Numbered from the stretch's first letter, positions 16,189-26,444 are shown. The stretch: DNA of 64,000 nucleotides from Pedobacter sp014947265 (GCF_014947265.1 NZ_JADCNK010000001.1:186001-250000); one strand, 5' to 3'. Notes: generated by a model not told the origin, from the sequence alone. Numbers and translations: made by a program.

Positions 16189-19100
16189 ATGGGAAACAAC
16201 ATCAAGCCTTTCGATTTTTACTTAATGCGCCTTCCTGCCGAAAGCATGCAGTCTGTTTTAGCCTTAAACCAAATAGAAAATCGCAGCACTTTTATACAGG
16301 AAGTATACAACAGATACCAATCTGGAGAACTGCAGGACGCCATTTACCTGGCCAGCCCTGAGTTGTATGCCGAAGTAATAAAATGGCTTGATGGCCCTGC
16401 TGATGCCATAGATGATAAATTGTTGGTTACCCTTTATAAATATTTATTAAGGATGGGCACCAGGGCAACTCCTTATGGCCTTTTTTCTGGCTACAATACC
16501 GGAAAGATTACTGAAAATGCCACTGAATTAAAGCTAAAAGCACCCGAAAACCGCTTAACCAAATACACCCGTTTGGATATGAATTATGTTTCCGAACTGG
16601 TTCGTTCTTTACTAGGTAACGAAAATATCAAAGCCAAACTGATTTTTAAGGTAAACAACAGTTTATATAAAATTGGCGGCGTTTACCGCTATTTTGAGTA
16701 CAAATTCATCAATAAAAAGCGTCATTATTACGTAGTAGCCATTAAACATTCCAAATATATCCAGTGTTTGATAGAAAAAGCCGAAGCAGGTGCAAGTTAT
16801 CAGTTTTTGCTCGATGAGCTAACACTACTTAACCTCAGTATTGAAGATGCCAAAAACTACCTCGACCGCGTAATTGATGCCCAGATACTGGTATCCGAAC
16901 TTGAACCAACGGTTACGGGCGACGAGTTTTACAAGAAACTAATCCATATTCTTAAAAGCAATAATCCCGATCATCAGGGTATTTTGGCTTTAACTGCCAT
17001 TGAAACGCACCTGCTCGAACCAGAAGATTTTGTAAAAACCTGCACGGAGATCCATCACATTATAAAAGAAAACTTTCCGTTATCGCATGCCAAAGACCTG
17101 GTGCAAACCGACCTCCATATCGGGATGGATCATAACAACATCAACATCGGGGTAATGGATACGCTTGCAGCCGAACTGCAGTCGCTTTCCGTTTTAAACG
17201 AAAATAAAACGCCACCGCGTATCAAAAGTTTCCTCAAAAAATTTACCGAACGCTACGAAGACCAGGAGATTGAACTGTTAGAAGCGCTTGATAACGATGC
17301 CGGAGTGGGTTATGATAAAGCCGGCACGGGGAATAATAACCATGCCCCTCTGGTTGATGATTTAATTTTGAACAATACCGCTACGGCAAAAAACATCAGC
17401 TGGACCAATTACAGGGAACTGGTTTTTAATAAGTTTTTAGAAAGCACCAAAAACCATGGCAGTCCTGTTGTTTTAACTGATCATGATTTAAATGCCATTG
17501 ATAAAAAAGAACAAAAGGTTATCCCGTCAACTTTTTATGCCATTGGCAGTTTGGTAAGTAAGAATACCGAAAGCCTCGATAGTGGTGATTTTAAATTTAA
17601 CCTCAGCGCTTGCTGCGGTCCTTCTGCGTTGCCTTTATTGGCCAGGTTTGCACAAAACGATAATATTTTATCGCAAAAACTGAAAGAATGTTCGCTGTTC
17701 GAAGAAAAAAATATAGAAGGTGCCGTAATTGCCGAAATTGTGCACCTGCCCGATTCAAGGGTGGGCAACATCTTACAGCGCCCTCAGTTAAGGGAGTATG
17801 AAATCCCTTTTCTGGGTAACTCATCACTCCCGGCCGATAAGCAAATCCCGGTTTCCGATTTAATGATCTCGGTAAGCAATAACGAAATTAAACTGCGTTC
17901 GAAACGCCTCAACAAAATTGTAGTTCCAAGGCTCTCTTCGGCGCATAATTATAACAATGGAATAGCCGTGTATAAATTTTTATGCGATCTGCAGAATCAA
18001 CACGGTGCTTACAACATCAGCTGGGACTGGGGTACTTTAAACGATCAGCCTTATTTGCCAAGGGTAGAATATAAACACCTGGTGTTGGCGCGTGCACGAT
18101 GGAAAATCACGCCTGATAATTATGCAGAAATAAAGGCCATTAACAGCCCGCAGCAGCTCGAACTTTTTTTAACAAAATACAGGCTACCTAATAAAGTGGT
18201 TTCAATAGAAGGCGACCGCGAGTTGCTGATCGATTTTAAAAGCGTTTTAGGCCTCGGGTTGCTCTTGCAAAACCTTAAAAAAAGCACCATAATATTATAC
18301 GAATTTTTGCACGAAGATGATCATGCGCTAATGCGCGATCATGTAGGCGAAGCTTTTATAAACGAAGTGGTTATCCCTTTTCGCAAAGAAGAACCTGCCT
18401 TAAAACAGGTGAAAAGTATGCCATTTAACGCACACAATTTACCACGCAAGTTTAACCTGGGCTCTGAGTGGACTTTTGTTAAAATATATTGCGGGTCTAA
18501 ATGGGCTGAAAAAATTTTAACGGATTATATGTTGCCCCTGATTAACAGCTCAACCAAAGAAGGCTTGATCGAAAAATGGTTTTTCATACGGTACCACGAT
18601 CCTGAAGGACATTTAAGGATTCGTTTTCTGCATCACAACCAGCCCGAAACCATGGCCGATATTGTTAAACGCATTAATGCCGGTTTAAAACAGCTGGCCG
18701 AAGAACGCATTGTACACAAAATTCAGTACGATACCTACAAGCAGGAGGTAGAACGTTACGGAACCCGTACCATGGCCTTTAGCGAATCGATATTTTATTA
18801 TGATAGTAAAGCCACCATCAATTTCCTGAATATGATTGAGGGTGAAGAAGGCGAATATTATCGCTGGTTGTTTGCTGCACGCAGTGTTGATTTTTTACTA
18901 AGCGATTTTGGTTTAAACGATCAGCAGAAGCTCGAAATCGCCACCAGGATGCAACAAGCCTTCCATTACGAATTTGGCGGGAATGATGGCCTTAACGTGC
19001 AGCTTAACAATAAGTACAGGGCCATCAGTAAAGCGCTGCACGGCTTTTTAAGCGGTGCAGACGATACAGCAGAGGTTGCAGAAGCGGTTAACCTTTTCAA

Positions 19101-19350
19101 AACGCGATCATTAGAAAATACAGCAGCTTATCAGTCCATAAAAATGGACTATGCCTTGCAGTATCCGGATCACGATCTTGATGCCGAACTGACAGAAATT
19201 CTTCCAAGTTACATCCACATGTTGCTGAACCGGATTTTTGTAACCAAACAGCGCATGCACGAACTCGTTATTTACCATTACCTGGCCAAACACTATCAAA
19301 GTGTAATTGCCCGCAACAAGCAAAAAATTGTAACCTCTAAAATGTACTGA
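16189..19350 (+). CDS. LanB lantibiotic dehydratase, full length
   Basis: 1053 residues. The N-terminal two-thirds is the glutamylation domain (RATPYGLFSGYNTG near residue 83, SAHNYNNGIAVYKFL further on). The C-terminal third, from about residue 755, is the SpaB-C elimination domain (SEWTFVKIYCG, FFIRYHDPEGHLRIRF). LanB uses glutamyl-tRNA to activate Ser and Thr in the core peptide and then eliminates glutamate to give Dha/Dhb. Both halves are in one chain here, unlike split LanBs. It is followed by the fusion-protein gene with one base between stop and start. Confidence 0.95.
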   Translation: MGNNIKPFDFYLMRLPAESMQSVLALNQIENRSTFIQEVYNRYQSGELQDAIYLASPELYAEVIKWLDGPADAIDDKLLVTLYKYLLRMGTRATPYGLFSGYNTGKITENATELKLKAPENRLTKYTRLDMNYVSELVRSLLGNENIKAKLIFKVNNSLYKIGGVYRYFEYKFINKKRHYYVVAIKHSKYIQCLIEKAEAGASYQFLLDELTLLNLSIEDAKNYLDRVIDAQILVSELEPTVTGDEFYKKLIHILKSNNPDHQGILALTAIETHLLEPEDFVKTCTEIHHIIKENFPLSHAKDLVQTDLHIGMDHNNINIGVMDTLAAELQSLSVLNENKTPPRIKSFLKKFTERYEDQEIELLEALDNDAGVGYDKAGTGNNNHAPLVDDLILNNTATAKNISWTNYRELVFNKFLESTKNHGSPVVLTDHDLNAIDKKEQKVIPSTFYAIGSLVSKNTESLDSGDFKFNLSACCGPSALPLLARFAQNDNILSQKLKECSLFEEKNIEGAVIAEIVHLPDSRVGNILQRPQLREYEIPFLGNSSLPADKQIPVSDLMISVSNNEIKLRSKRLNKIVVPRLSSAHNYNNGIAVYKFLCDLQNQHGAYNISWDWGTLNDQPYLPRVEYKHLVLARARWKITPDNYAEIKAINSPQQLELFLTKYRLPNKVVSIEGDRELLIDFKSVLGLGLLLQNLKKSTIILYEFLHEDDHALMRDHVGEAFINEVVIPFRKEEPALKQVKSMPFNAHNLPRKFNLGSEWTFVKIYCGSKWAEKILTDYMLPLINSSTKEGLIEKWFFIRYHDPEGHLRIRFLHHNQPETMADIVKRINAGLKQLAEERIVHKIQYDTYKQEVERYGTRTMAFSESIFYYDSKATINFLNMIEGEEGEYYRWLFAARSVDFLLSDFGLNDQQKLEIATRMQQAFHYEFGGNDGLNVQLNNKYRAISKALHGFLSGADDTAEVAEAVNLFKTRSLENTAAYQSIKMDYALQYPDHDLDAELTEILPSYIHMLLNRIFVTKQRMHELVIYHYLAKHYQSVIARNKQKIVTSKMY

Positions 19351-19351
19351 T

Positions 19352-20044
19352 ATGGATAAGACAGAACACGTTTACAGCGCAGAAATTAAAGAAATTGTCG
19401 GCGAACCTCCAAAATGGCTGCTAAAATCGGGCGGCGGAAGTCTGCTTTTACTATTACTGCTGTTGGGGGCATTATCGGCCTTTACCCGTTATCCGGATAA
19501 AAAGATTATCGCTGTTCAGATTTACCGCGGGCAGCATGCTTTTATCTTTTCTAAAAGTTCAAATGTAAAGGAGTTTTTAAAATCATCCGGCGCACCGGTG
19601 AAAAAAGGGGAAGCCATTGCCTTAGCCGATAGCAATGGCACAAGTAAAACCATCAGGGCACCCTTTACCGGTAAACTGTTTTATGATGAGGGTGCATTAA
19701 CCAGTACGGCAAAAACCGATACCCTGGCTATGCTGGTGCCTTCTAACGGGGTTTTTAAATTTAAAGGCGAAATCAGTACCGAATACGCACGCTTATTAAG
19801 CAATGCACAGGGCACAGCCTTTAAAATAGAACCCAATAATCAGGTAGCAAAAGGCCTTGAAATATATGGTAAACTTACTGCCCTTGGCCCCTTAAAAGCC
19901 AATAATATGCTCGATTTTACCGGTACAATCGAAGCTGCTTCCGGAACGATTCTCGATCAAAACTATGTGGCCATTTTAAATTTAGATGCCAAACTTACTT
20001 TAGTGCTCGAGAATAAAACCGTACTCGCCCGCATACTTCATTAA
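19352..20044 (+). CDS. Short HlyD-like membrane-fusion protein
   Basis: 230 residues. Cytoplasmic N terminus, one membrane helix at about 27-46 (SLLLLLLLLGALSAFTRYP), then a lipoyl/barrel-sandwich-like periplasmic part (PVKKGEAIALAD, APFTGKLFYDEG, LAMLVPSNG). Typical HlyD adaptors are around 400 residues with a long coiled coil, which is absent here. It probably links the C39 ABC exporter at 22013 to an outer-membrane component; no TolC-type gene is in the window. Its stop overlaps the convergent regulator gene by 4 bp. Confidence 0.82.
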   Translation: MDKTEHVYSAEIKEIVGEPPKWLLKSGGGSLLLLLLLLGALSAFTRYPDKKIIAVQIYRGQHAFIFSKSSNVKEFLKSSGAPVKKGEAIALADSNGTSKTIRAPFTGKLFYDEGALTSTAKTDTLAMLVPSNGVFKFKGEISTEYARLLSNAQGTAFKIEPNNQVAKGLEIYGKLTALGPLKANNMLDFTGTIEAASGTILDQNYVAILNLDAKLTLVLENKTVLARILH

Positions 20045-20751
20045 TCATTTTTAAGGCCAAAACGTTCAAAAATAAGATCTTTATATTGTTTGCCTATAGG
20101 CAGTTTATCACTTACATCATGCAACTCTGCCATGTTGCCACTAATAAATTTTAAGCTGTTGATGTTGATGATATACGATTTTTGTATCCGGATAAACTGT
20201 TCTTCCGGAAGCTGGTCTTCTACCCGTTTCATGGTAAGGTGCGTAATAATACTACGGTCTTTTAGTACCACTTTAATATAGTCTTTCATCGCCTCAATGT
20301 AGCAGATTTCATCAAAAAGTACGCGGTGCAGTTTGTGCCCATCTTTTACGAAAAGATATTTAGACTGATCGGTGGCCGGTTTATTGTTTTTCTGCTGGCT
20401 CATGGTTAAACACTTGTTTACCGCCTTGAAAAAACGCTCAAAAGAAAAAGGTTTAACAATATAATCAACCGCATCAAGCTCAAAACCTTCTACAGCATAG
20501 CTTGCATAAGCTGTTATAAAGATTACATAGGGGCGGTGTTGCAACATTTTAATCAATTCAATGCCATTTACTTCGGGCATGTGGATATCAGAGAAAAGTA
20601 CATCAATCTGTTCTCTTTGTAGTATTTCTATCGCTTCGAAAACGTGTTTGCAGCTGCCTGCCAGTTCAAGAAATGGAATTTTTGATATATATTCTTCCAG
20701 GGTTTCGCGGGCCAAAGGCTCGTCGTCAATAATTAAACATTTAAGCGTCAT
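20041..20751 (-). CDS. LytTR response regulator
   Basis: 236 residues. Receiver domain at 1-120 (IIDDEPLARETL, Asp in VLFSDIHMPEVNG, FITAY, VKPFSFERF) and a LytTR DNA-binding domain at about 135-236 (LFVKDGHKLHRV, ICYIEAMKDYIKV, FIRIQKSYIIN, LPIGKQYKDLI). It is transcribed with the kinase at 20783, 31 bp upstream of it. The pair faces the lanthipeptide operon and likely controls it. The lone receiver at 15810 resembles its N-terminal half. Confidence 0.94.
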   Translation of the reverse strand: MTLKCLIIDDEPLARETLEEYISKIPFLELAGSCKHVFEAIEILQREQIDVLFSDIHMPEVNGIELIKMLQHRPYVIFITAYASYAVEGFELDAVDYIVKPFSFERFFKAVNKCLTMSQQKNNKPATDQSKYLFVKDGHKLHRVLFDEICYIEAMKDYIKVVLKDRSIITHLTMKRVEDQLPEEQFIRIQKSYIININSLKFISGNMAELHDVSDKLPIGKQYKDLIFERFGLKND

Positions 20752-20782
20752 AGCGTTATTTGGATAGGAGGATGAAGTTTGG

Positions 20783-21898
20783 TTATTTAAGATTCAGTTT
20801 TAATGTTACGGTATATTCGTTTGGCTCGTTCCTGATCATCAGTTCGTGTTGGTTAGGATAATGGATTAACAGCCTTTTTTTAATGTTGGCAATCCCGAGG
20901 CCACCAAATTTTGTTTTTGCAAGCCTGTGGGTACAGCTGTTGGCCACCTCAAAATAAAGCTGTTCGTCAAAAACTTTGATTTTGATCCTGATCCATGCCG
21001 ATTCTATACTGGCATCGGGACCGTGTTTAAAAGCATTTTCTATAAACGGAAATATAATAAGCGGTACAATGCGCAATGGTTTTTCGGGCTTATCTATATC
21101 AAGGTCAATCTCTACCTCATCGCCATACCTGATACTTTCCAGCTCGAGGTAATCCCTGATGAATTCAATTTCGCGCGATAACAGTACCTCCGGATCGTTC
21201 GATTCGTAGAGGGTATAACGCATTAAACCCGCCAGATGCAGCACCATTGGCCCTGTTTGCTCGTCTTTTTTGTTTACCATGCGGTAAATATTATTTAAGG
21301 TATTGAACAAAAAATGGGGGTTAATCTGTGCCTTTAAAAAGTTGATCTCCAGGTTCAGGTTATCGCGCTCAAGCGCAATACGTTTATTGCTCTGCGCCAC
21401 AATAGATTTCATCAGTTTAATACTCAGCGGCGGGAACAGCAGGTATAAAAAATCCAGAAAATAAAACAGGAACATCTTAACCGTAAAGATCCCGATAAGG
21501 TGGTTATCTACCACAAAATTGGCATATAACATCAGTTTCGAATCGGGCGAAAGGTTGGCTTTTAAGTATAAGCAAACTAAAAAGGTAAGTGTTGCCCACC
21601 ACAAATAACCTAGCACTACAAATAAAACGGTGGCAAAAAACTTCCCCTTAAATAGATACCGGTCGAGTATAAAATAAGCCCCTACATAAAAAATACTGGT
21701 TACGGCAACAAGGTCTTTGCCTACCAAAAACCAGCCCATTGTTTTATCGAACTTGCTGTAGCCGCGGTAATACATATAGCCGAGTAAAACCCATAAAAGG
21801 AGGTGTAGGGTAATCCTGACTGGGGTTGTATATTTAATATCCCATTCCAACTCTTGCACCCGCTTAAAATTCCCTTTGGCAGAACCTATAATATCCAA
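20783..21898 (-). CDS. LytS/YehU-type sensor histidine kinase
   Basis: Four or more membrane helices span about residues 80-230 of the open frame, then the His_kinase box LKAQINPHFLFNTLNNIYR and an HATPase domain (PFIENAFKHGP, GGLGIANIKKRL). The open frame continues to 22054, but that would place its start inside the divergent exporter gene, so I favour a nearer start. TTG 21898, GTG 21859 and TTG 21850 are possible; no ATG lies between 22042 and the first helix. It is the partner of the LytTR regulator downstream. The signal may be the lanthipeptide itself, which is inference. Confidence 0.88.
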   Translation of the reverse strand: MDIIGSAKGNFKRVQELEWDIKYTTPVRITLHLLLWVLLGYMYYRGYSKFDKTMGWFLVGKDLVAVTSIFYVGAYFILDRYLFKGKFFATVLFVVLGYLWWATLTFLVCLYLKANLSPDSKLMLYANFVVDNHLIGIFTVKMFLFYFLDFLYLLFPPLSIKLMKSIVAQSNKRIALERDNLNLEINFLKAQINPHFLFNTLNNIYRMVNKKDEQTGPMVLHLAGLMRYTLYESNDPEVLLSREIEFIRDYLELESIRYGDEVEIDLDIDKPEKPLRIVPLIIFPFIENAFKHGPDASIESAWIRIKIKVFDEQLYFEVANSCTHRLAKTKFGGLGIANIKKRLLIHYPNQHELMIRNEPNEYTVTLKLNLK

Positions 21899-22012
21899 TT
21901 TTGTAGTATTTAAATGTGATTTCGTCGAAAAAAAGCTGAAAGATAAATATATATTTTTTCTTTTGATATATAAGAAGGTTTTAGACTTTCCTATAATTAA
22001 ATATTTACAAGA

Positions 22013-24217
22013 ATGAAGATACAGCTCGCTAATTTTCCGCATTATAAACAGCACGATGTGATGGACTGTGGCCCTACATGTTTACAGATCATCACCAAGT
22101 TTTATGGTAAATTTTTCTCCATCCAAAAAATCCGCACACTGAGCCAGATCGGTAAAACGGGGGTATCGCTGTTAGGGATCAGCAAGGCGGCAGAGAAAAT
22201 AGGTATCCAGTCTGTAGGAGGCAACATTACCTTCGAAAAGCTCGAAAACCGTGGGCAGCTGCCCTGTATTATCCATTGGCGTAAAAACCATTTTGTAGTG
22301 GTGTACAAAATCACCAAAAAGAAAGTCTACATATCCGATCCCGCCAGTGGTTTGCATGCTTATACACACGATGAGTTTTTAAATAACTGGGCTTACACTT
22401 CCATTAATCAAAAAGCAGCTGGTATAGCCTTATTATTAAGTCCAACAGCCGATTTTTACCTGACAGAAGAAGACCTTGTAGAAAAACGGGGCAGCATGGG
22501 CGTACTGCTTAAACACGTATTCCATTACAAAAAACTCCTCAAACAACTTGCTGCCGGCTTGCTTGCCGGTGCAGTAATCCAGCTCATATTCCCCTTCTTT
22601 ACCAAGGCCCTAGTAGATGTGGGCGTAAAAGGAGATGATGTGCATTTTATTTATATCCTCCTGTTTGGCCAGTTGTTAATGACTTTGGGACAAACCTCTG
22701 TAGAACTTCTGCGCGGCTGGATATTGCTCCACATTACCGCAAGGGTTAACCTCGCCATTTTATCAAACTTTTTAAATAAGCTGTTAAGCCTTCCCCTATC
22801 ATTTTTCGACACGAAACTTAACAGTGATATTTTACAGCGGATAGAAGACCACAAAAGGATCGAAAACCTTTTAACAGGCAGTACGCTCAATACCCTGTTT
22901 ATGATGATTGCCTTTGTGGTTTTTAGCGTGGTACTCTTTATTTACAGCCCAACCATCTGTATGGTGTTTATTATTGGCAGTGCCATTTATTTTGCCTGGA
23001 TTTACATCTTTATGGAGAAAAGGAAAAAGCTCGATTTTAAGCGTTTCGAATTATTGGCCCAGAACCGTGCAAAAACTTTACAGATTATAAACGGAATCCA
23101 TGAGATAAAAATAAACGATTGTGGTACCAAAAAAATATGGGAATGGGAAGGCATACAGGCCAAGCTCTTTCGTTTAAATGTAAGCACGCTCTCCCTCAGC
23201 CAATACCAGCAGGTAGGCGCTACCTTTATTAACCAGGCTAAAAATATCCTTATTTTGTTTCTGGCTACACGTTTGGTGATCGATAAACAGGTAAGCCTGG
23301 GCGATATGATGGCCATTCAGTTTATTATCGGGCAAATGAATGCCCCAATTGTACAACTGGCTTCGTTTTTACAATCCTATCAGGATGCGCAGATCAGTAT
23401 GGACAGACTGGAGCAGATCCAGCACCTGGAAGATGAAGAGTCACTGACTAAAAACTATACTTACAAAATGCCGCCCGGACGGAGTATCCACATTAAAAAC
23501 ATGAGTTTTATTTATCCAGGTGCCGGCAATAAACCGGTTTTAAATGATCTTGATTTTACCATCCCAGGGGGCAAAACCACCGCTATTGTAGGCAGTAGCG
23601 GAAGCGGTAAAACCACCATTTTAAAACTGTTACAAAGAATAAATGAACCTACATCGGGCGAAATTTATGTAGATAACCTGCCCTTTAGCATGATTAGCCC
23701 CAGGTTTTGGCGCCAGCACTGCGGTGTGGTGATGCAGGAAGGTTTTATTTTTTCTGATACCATTGCCAACAACATTGCCCTGAACGAAGAATTTACCGAT
23801 CCGGCCGAGATGGACCGCGCCATTCATATTGCCAATATCGATCAGTATATTAAAACTCAGCCATTGGGCATTTATACTAAAATTGGCGAAGATGGTAAAG
23901 GCTTAAGCGGCGGACAGCGGCAACGGGTTTTAATTGCCCGTATGGTTTATAAAAATCCTGAATATATTTTCCTGGATGAAGCCACCAGCTCGCTCGATTC
24001 GTCAAACGAAAAGGTCATTATGGAACGTTTGTATAACTTTTTCGAAGGTAAAACCGTACTTATTGTTGCGCACCGTTTAAGCACCGTTAAAAATGCCGAT
24101 AACATCCTGGTGCTCGATAACGGCAATGTGGTAGAACAGGGCGACCATAGCGCGCTGGTTGCCAAACGCGGTTATTATTACGAACTGATCAAAAATCAAC
24201 TGGAGTTAGGAAATTAA
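22013..24217 (+). CDS. Peptidase-containing ABC transporter (C39, double-glycine exporter)
   Basis: 734 residues. Peptidase C39 domain at 1-140 with Cys19 (DVMDCGPTCL), His93 (KNHFVVVY) and Asp109 (ISDPASG). Then a six-helix membrane domain (about 165-450) and an ABC domain with GSSGSGKTT, LSGGQRQR and FLDEATSSLD. It cuts leaders after double glycine and exports the core, which fits the GG sites of the peptides at 11657 and 11969. It diverges from the kinase gene and is followed by an unknown gene after 10 bp. Confidence 0.95.
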   Translation: MKIQLANFPHYKQHDVMDCGPTCLQIITKFYGKFFSIQKIRTLSQIGKTGVSLLGISKAAEKIGIQSVGGNITFEKLENRGQLPCIIHWRKNHFVVVYKITKKKVYISDPASGLHAYTHDEFLNNWAYTSINQKAAGIALLLSPTADFYLTEEDLVEKRGSMGVLLKHVFHYKKLLKQLAAGLLAGAVIQLIFPFFTKALVDVGVKGDDVHFIYILLFGQLLMTLGQTSVELLRGWILLHITARVNLAILSNFLNKLLSLPLSFFDTKLNSDILQRIEDHKRIENLLTGSTLNTLFMMIAFVVFSVVLFIYSPTICMVFIIGSAIYFAWIYIFMEKRKKLDFKRFELLAQNRAKTLQIINGIHEIKINDCGTKKIWEWEGIQAKLFRLNVSTLSLSQYQQVGATFINQAKNILILFLATRLVIDKQVSLGDMMAIQFIIGQMNAPIVQLASFLQSYQDAQISMDRLEQIQHLEDEESLTKNYTYKMPPGRSIHIKNMSFIYPGAGNKPVLNDLDFTIPGGKTTAIVGSSGSGKTTILKLLQRINEPTSGEIYVDNLPFSMISPRFWRQHCGVVMQEGFIFSDTIANNIALNEEFTDPAEMDRAIHIANIDQYIKTQPLGIYTKIGEDGKGLSGGQRQRVLIARMVYKNPEYIFLDEATSSLDSSNEKVIMERLYNFFEGKTVLIVAHRLSTVKNADNILVLDNGNVVEQGDHSALVAKRGYYYELIKNQLELGN

Positions 24218-24227
24218 TCATCAGGCC

Positions 24228-25208
24228 ATGAAAAAAGCAACTATATCATTTATCGAAACCTTAAGCTTGAACGAACAGCATAAAATAGCAGATAAATTTG
24301 CCAAACCACAGCGGGGCGTATTTAGTACCTTATTAAATGCCGAAGCAGTGAAAAAAATGGGGCACGAAATGAACAACCGCATTTCTGAAATAGCCGATAC
24401 CTATTTTAAGGCTGTGGTATTGTGCCGGAAAAATAAAATTACCGAAGCACTTACGGTATTACTGCAGGGCGATGCAGCTTACGAAAACTTTGAGGACGAA
24501 CCCCAACAGGTAATCAATCTTTTTAAAATATCGGCCTGGGCAAATTACCATTATAAAGCCGGGCAGTTTAAACCGGGTATTGATTTATTGGTTTCCGGTT
24601 TATCGTTAAGTGCCAAACTAGAAGCCACAGGTTACGAAGTATTGCAGTTTAGGCGGATAGAGCAATTACAGAACATCTGCAGGATTTTGTTCAGCAGTAA
24701 AAAATACCTGGAAGGTTTTACTTTAATGCGCTCGGTAATCCGGTTTATCATCAGCGGAAATACCGACGGATTATATACCAGGGAATGGAACCATAAAAAG
24801 TTTACCCAAATCAGGCAGATGATGGAAAATACCCTCGATTCGGTATTTCTACAATTGGCTATTTTAAACAGTACGGCTCAGGAAACACCATTTGGCGATC
24901 TGTTTTACTACGATTTCTTTTTTAAGGAGTTATTGGAAACCATGGAAACCGATACCTATAACCGCAGCATTCTCTACAACTGGATGTACGTAAAAGCCTC
25001 TTATTTTAAAGAAGGACAGGAAGCTTTTTTAAACAACATCAGCATCTTTTTAAAAGACGAAGAAATTTCGCCTGATTATAACAAACTAAAAGAAAACCTA
25101 CTGTTACAAAGTATCCGGGTTTTAGCACAACACGAATGCGAAGATTTAAAAAAGGTACAGGAAAGTGTTTCCCTATACCTTAACAATTTACAGGCTGTTG
25201 CTGTGTAA
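24228..25208 (+). CDS. Unknown helical protein, last gene of lanthipeptide cluster
   Basis: 326 residues without signal peptide or membrane segment. Predominantly helical with aromatic residues spaced as in TPR-like folds (NYHYKAGQFKPGIDLLVSGL, YLEGFTLMRSVIRFI). I do not recognise a family. It is 10 bp after the exporter gene and on the same strand, so it belongs to that transcript; a role in immunity, recognition of the precursor or regulation is possible. Its last 29 bp overlap the convergent gene at 25180. Confidence 0.8.
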   Translation: MKKATISFIETLSLNEQHKIADKFAKPQRGVFSTLLNAEAVKKMGHEMNNRISEIADTYFKAVVLCRKNKITEALTVLLQGDAAYENFEDEPQQVINLFKISAWANYHYKAGQFKPGIDLLVSGLSLSAKLEATGYEVLQFRRIEQLQNICRILFSSKKYLEGFTLMRSVIRFIISGNTDGLYTREWNHKKFTQIRQMMENTLDSVFLQLAILNSTAQETPFGDLFYYDFFFKELLETMETDTYNRSILYNWMYVKASYFKEGQEAFLNNISIFLKDEEISPDYNKLKENLLLQSIRVLAQHECEDLKKVQESVSLYLNNLQAVAV

Positions 25209-26427
25209 AGTTTAATGGCTCTTCTTCAGCCTGTGGTTTTTCCACGGGCGGTTTTACTTCTTTCTTTAACCTACTTGCGCCAAAGCCACATAATACTACA
25301 AAAATGATTGCATACGATAACCAAATTAAACGGGTTTGCAGGTATCTATTATTGGAGATGTATTTTGCTAAAATTATGGGTGAAAGCTTTTTTAAAACCC
25401 TTGTAGTGTCGGTAGGATATGGGCCCGCAGCTGTAAAAAATTCATGATCCTTTACAAAACCTTTATACCATACTTTACCCAACGAATAGCTGGTTAGGGT
25501 ATCTGATAGATTAATCTTTCTTTGACGCTGTAACTTTTTAAGATCTAATGGGATTATTGTAGCATTAGCAATTTGTGCATTACATTTTACAGGTTCGTAA
25601 TGATCTTCATTCCAATACATACATTTCTCATCAGCATTAGGCATTCTAACTGAAGAGGTGCTATTTTCCCAAGCTACAAAAGAAGTGGTTCCAACAAATA
25701 GTAAAATAATACAGGCAATGGTGATGTAGCGGGGTGAGAAACGATATTCATAAACTGGATCCTCAGGGCGATGTACATTTATGGGGCTGCCTGTGTCTTT
25801 ATCTCCTTCATTAATTTTTACAGAAGGAGTGGTTGATTTAACCACAGGCTCCTTTTTTCCTTTATTTTCTGTTTCACCAATCAGTTTATTAGTATTTGAT
25901 TCTTTTATTTCCTTTTCTACCTCTTTTTTTTTGTCTAATTCTTCAATTATATTATACCCTCCATTTTCAAGCTTCTGCTCTCCTTTATCATTATCTCTAA
26001 TTATCTCATTCTTTATTTCTTCCAATTCAACATCAGTTGCTCCTATAATTTCTTCTATTTCATTTTGGTGCTCCCCATCAAAACTTTTATAATAAGTTGT
26101 ACTTGGTCTAGGCTGAAAATCTATTAACCAAGCTAAAAGTTCACTATTCTTTTCATCAGTTCTCTTTGTTGCACCATTTATATGATTTAGCAACGGTCTA
26201 AAATCACCAGGATCGGCTTTTGATAAAATCAAGGAGATATTATCCATCTTGTCTTTATCAAAAAAGCCCGAGAATACGTCTTTAGCTTCATCACTAGCAT
26301 CATACTTCTTAAGGCACTCCTTTTTTAGTTTTACTACAGTTGGCTTTAATAGGTTCAAATGGAGCTTCCTTTCTTCACATTTCTTTTTATAGGTAGCTAA
26401 TACTAAGTCTTGATAATCTTCAGGCAT
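25180..26427 (-). CDS. Unknown protein with two membrane segments, dyad-promoter gene
   Basis: Start placed at ATG 26427 (MPEDYQDLVLATYKKK). An ATG at 26445 overlaps the -7 element of the promoter described below and would lie upstream of the expected transcript start. The remaining 415 residues have a soluble, charged N-terminal region (about 1-125), an acidic E/K-rich linker, a membrane helix (ITIACIILLFVGTTSFVAW), a roughly 110-residue extracytoplasmic part with two Cys, a second helix (LSYAIIFVVLCGFGAS) and a short proline-rich tail. No known family. Its promoter is of the same type as those of the Ter operon and two other units. Confidence 0.82.
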   Translation of the reverse strand: MPEDYQDLVLATYKKKCEERKLHLNLLKPTVVKLKKECLKKYDASDEAKDVFSGFFDKDKMDNISLILSKADPGDFRPLLNHINGATKRTDEKNSELLAWLIDFQPRPSTTYYKSFDGEHQNEIEEIIGATDVELEEIKNEIIRDNDKGEQKLENGGYNIIEELDKKKEVEKEIKESNTNKLIGETENKGKKEPVVKSTTPSVKINEGDKDTGSPINVHRPEDPVYEYRFSPRYITIACIILLFVGTTSFVAWENSTSSVRMPNADEKCMYWNEDHYEPVKCNAQIANATIIPLDLKKLQRQRKINLSDTLTSYSLGKVWYKGFVKDHEFFTAAGPYPTDTTRVLKKLSPIILAKYISNNRYLQTRLIWLSYAIIFVVLCGFGASRLKKEVKPPVEKPQAEEEPLNFTQQQPVNC

Positions 26428-26444
26428 TTTCAAAAAATTTAGCA

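Noticed and set aside
21899..22054. N-terminal extension of the LytS-type kinase to ATG 22054
   Set aside because: It would overlap the divergent exporter gene by 42 bp and adds a basic, low-complexity stretch before the first helix.
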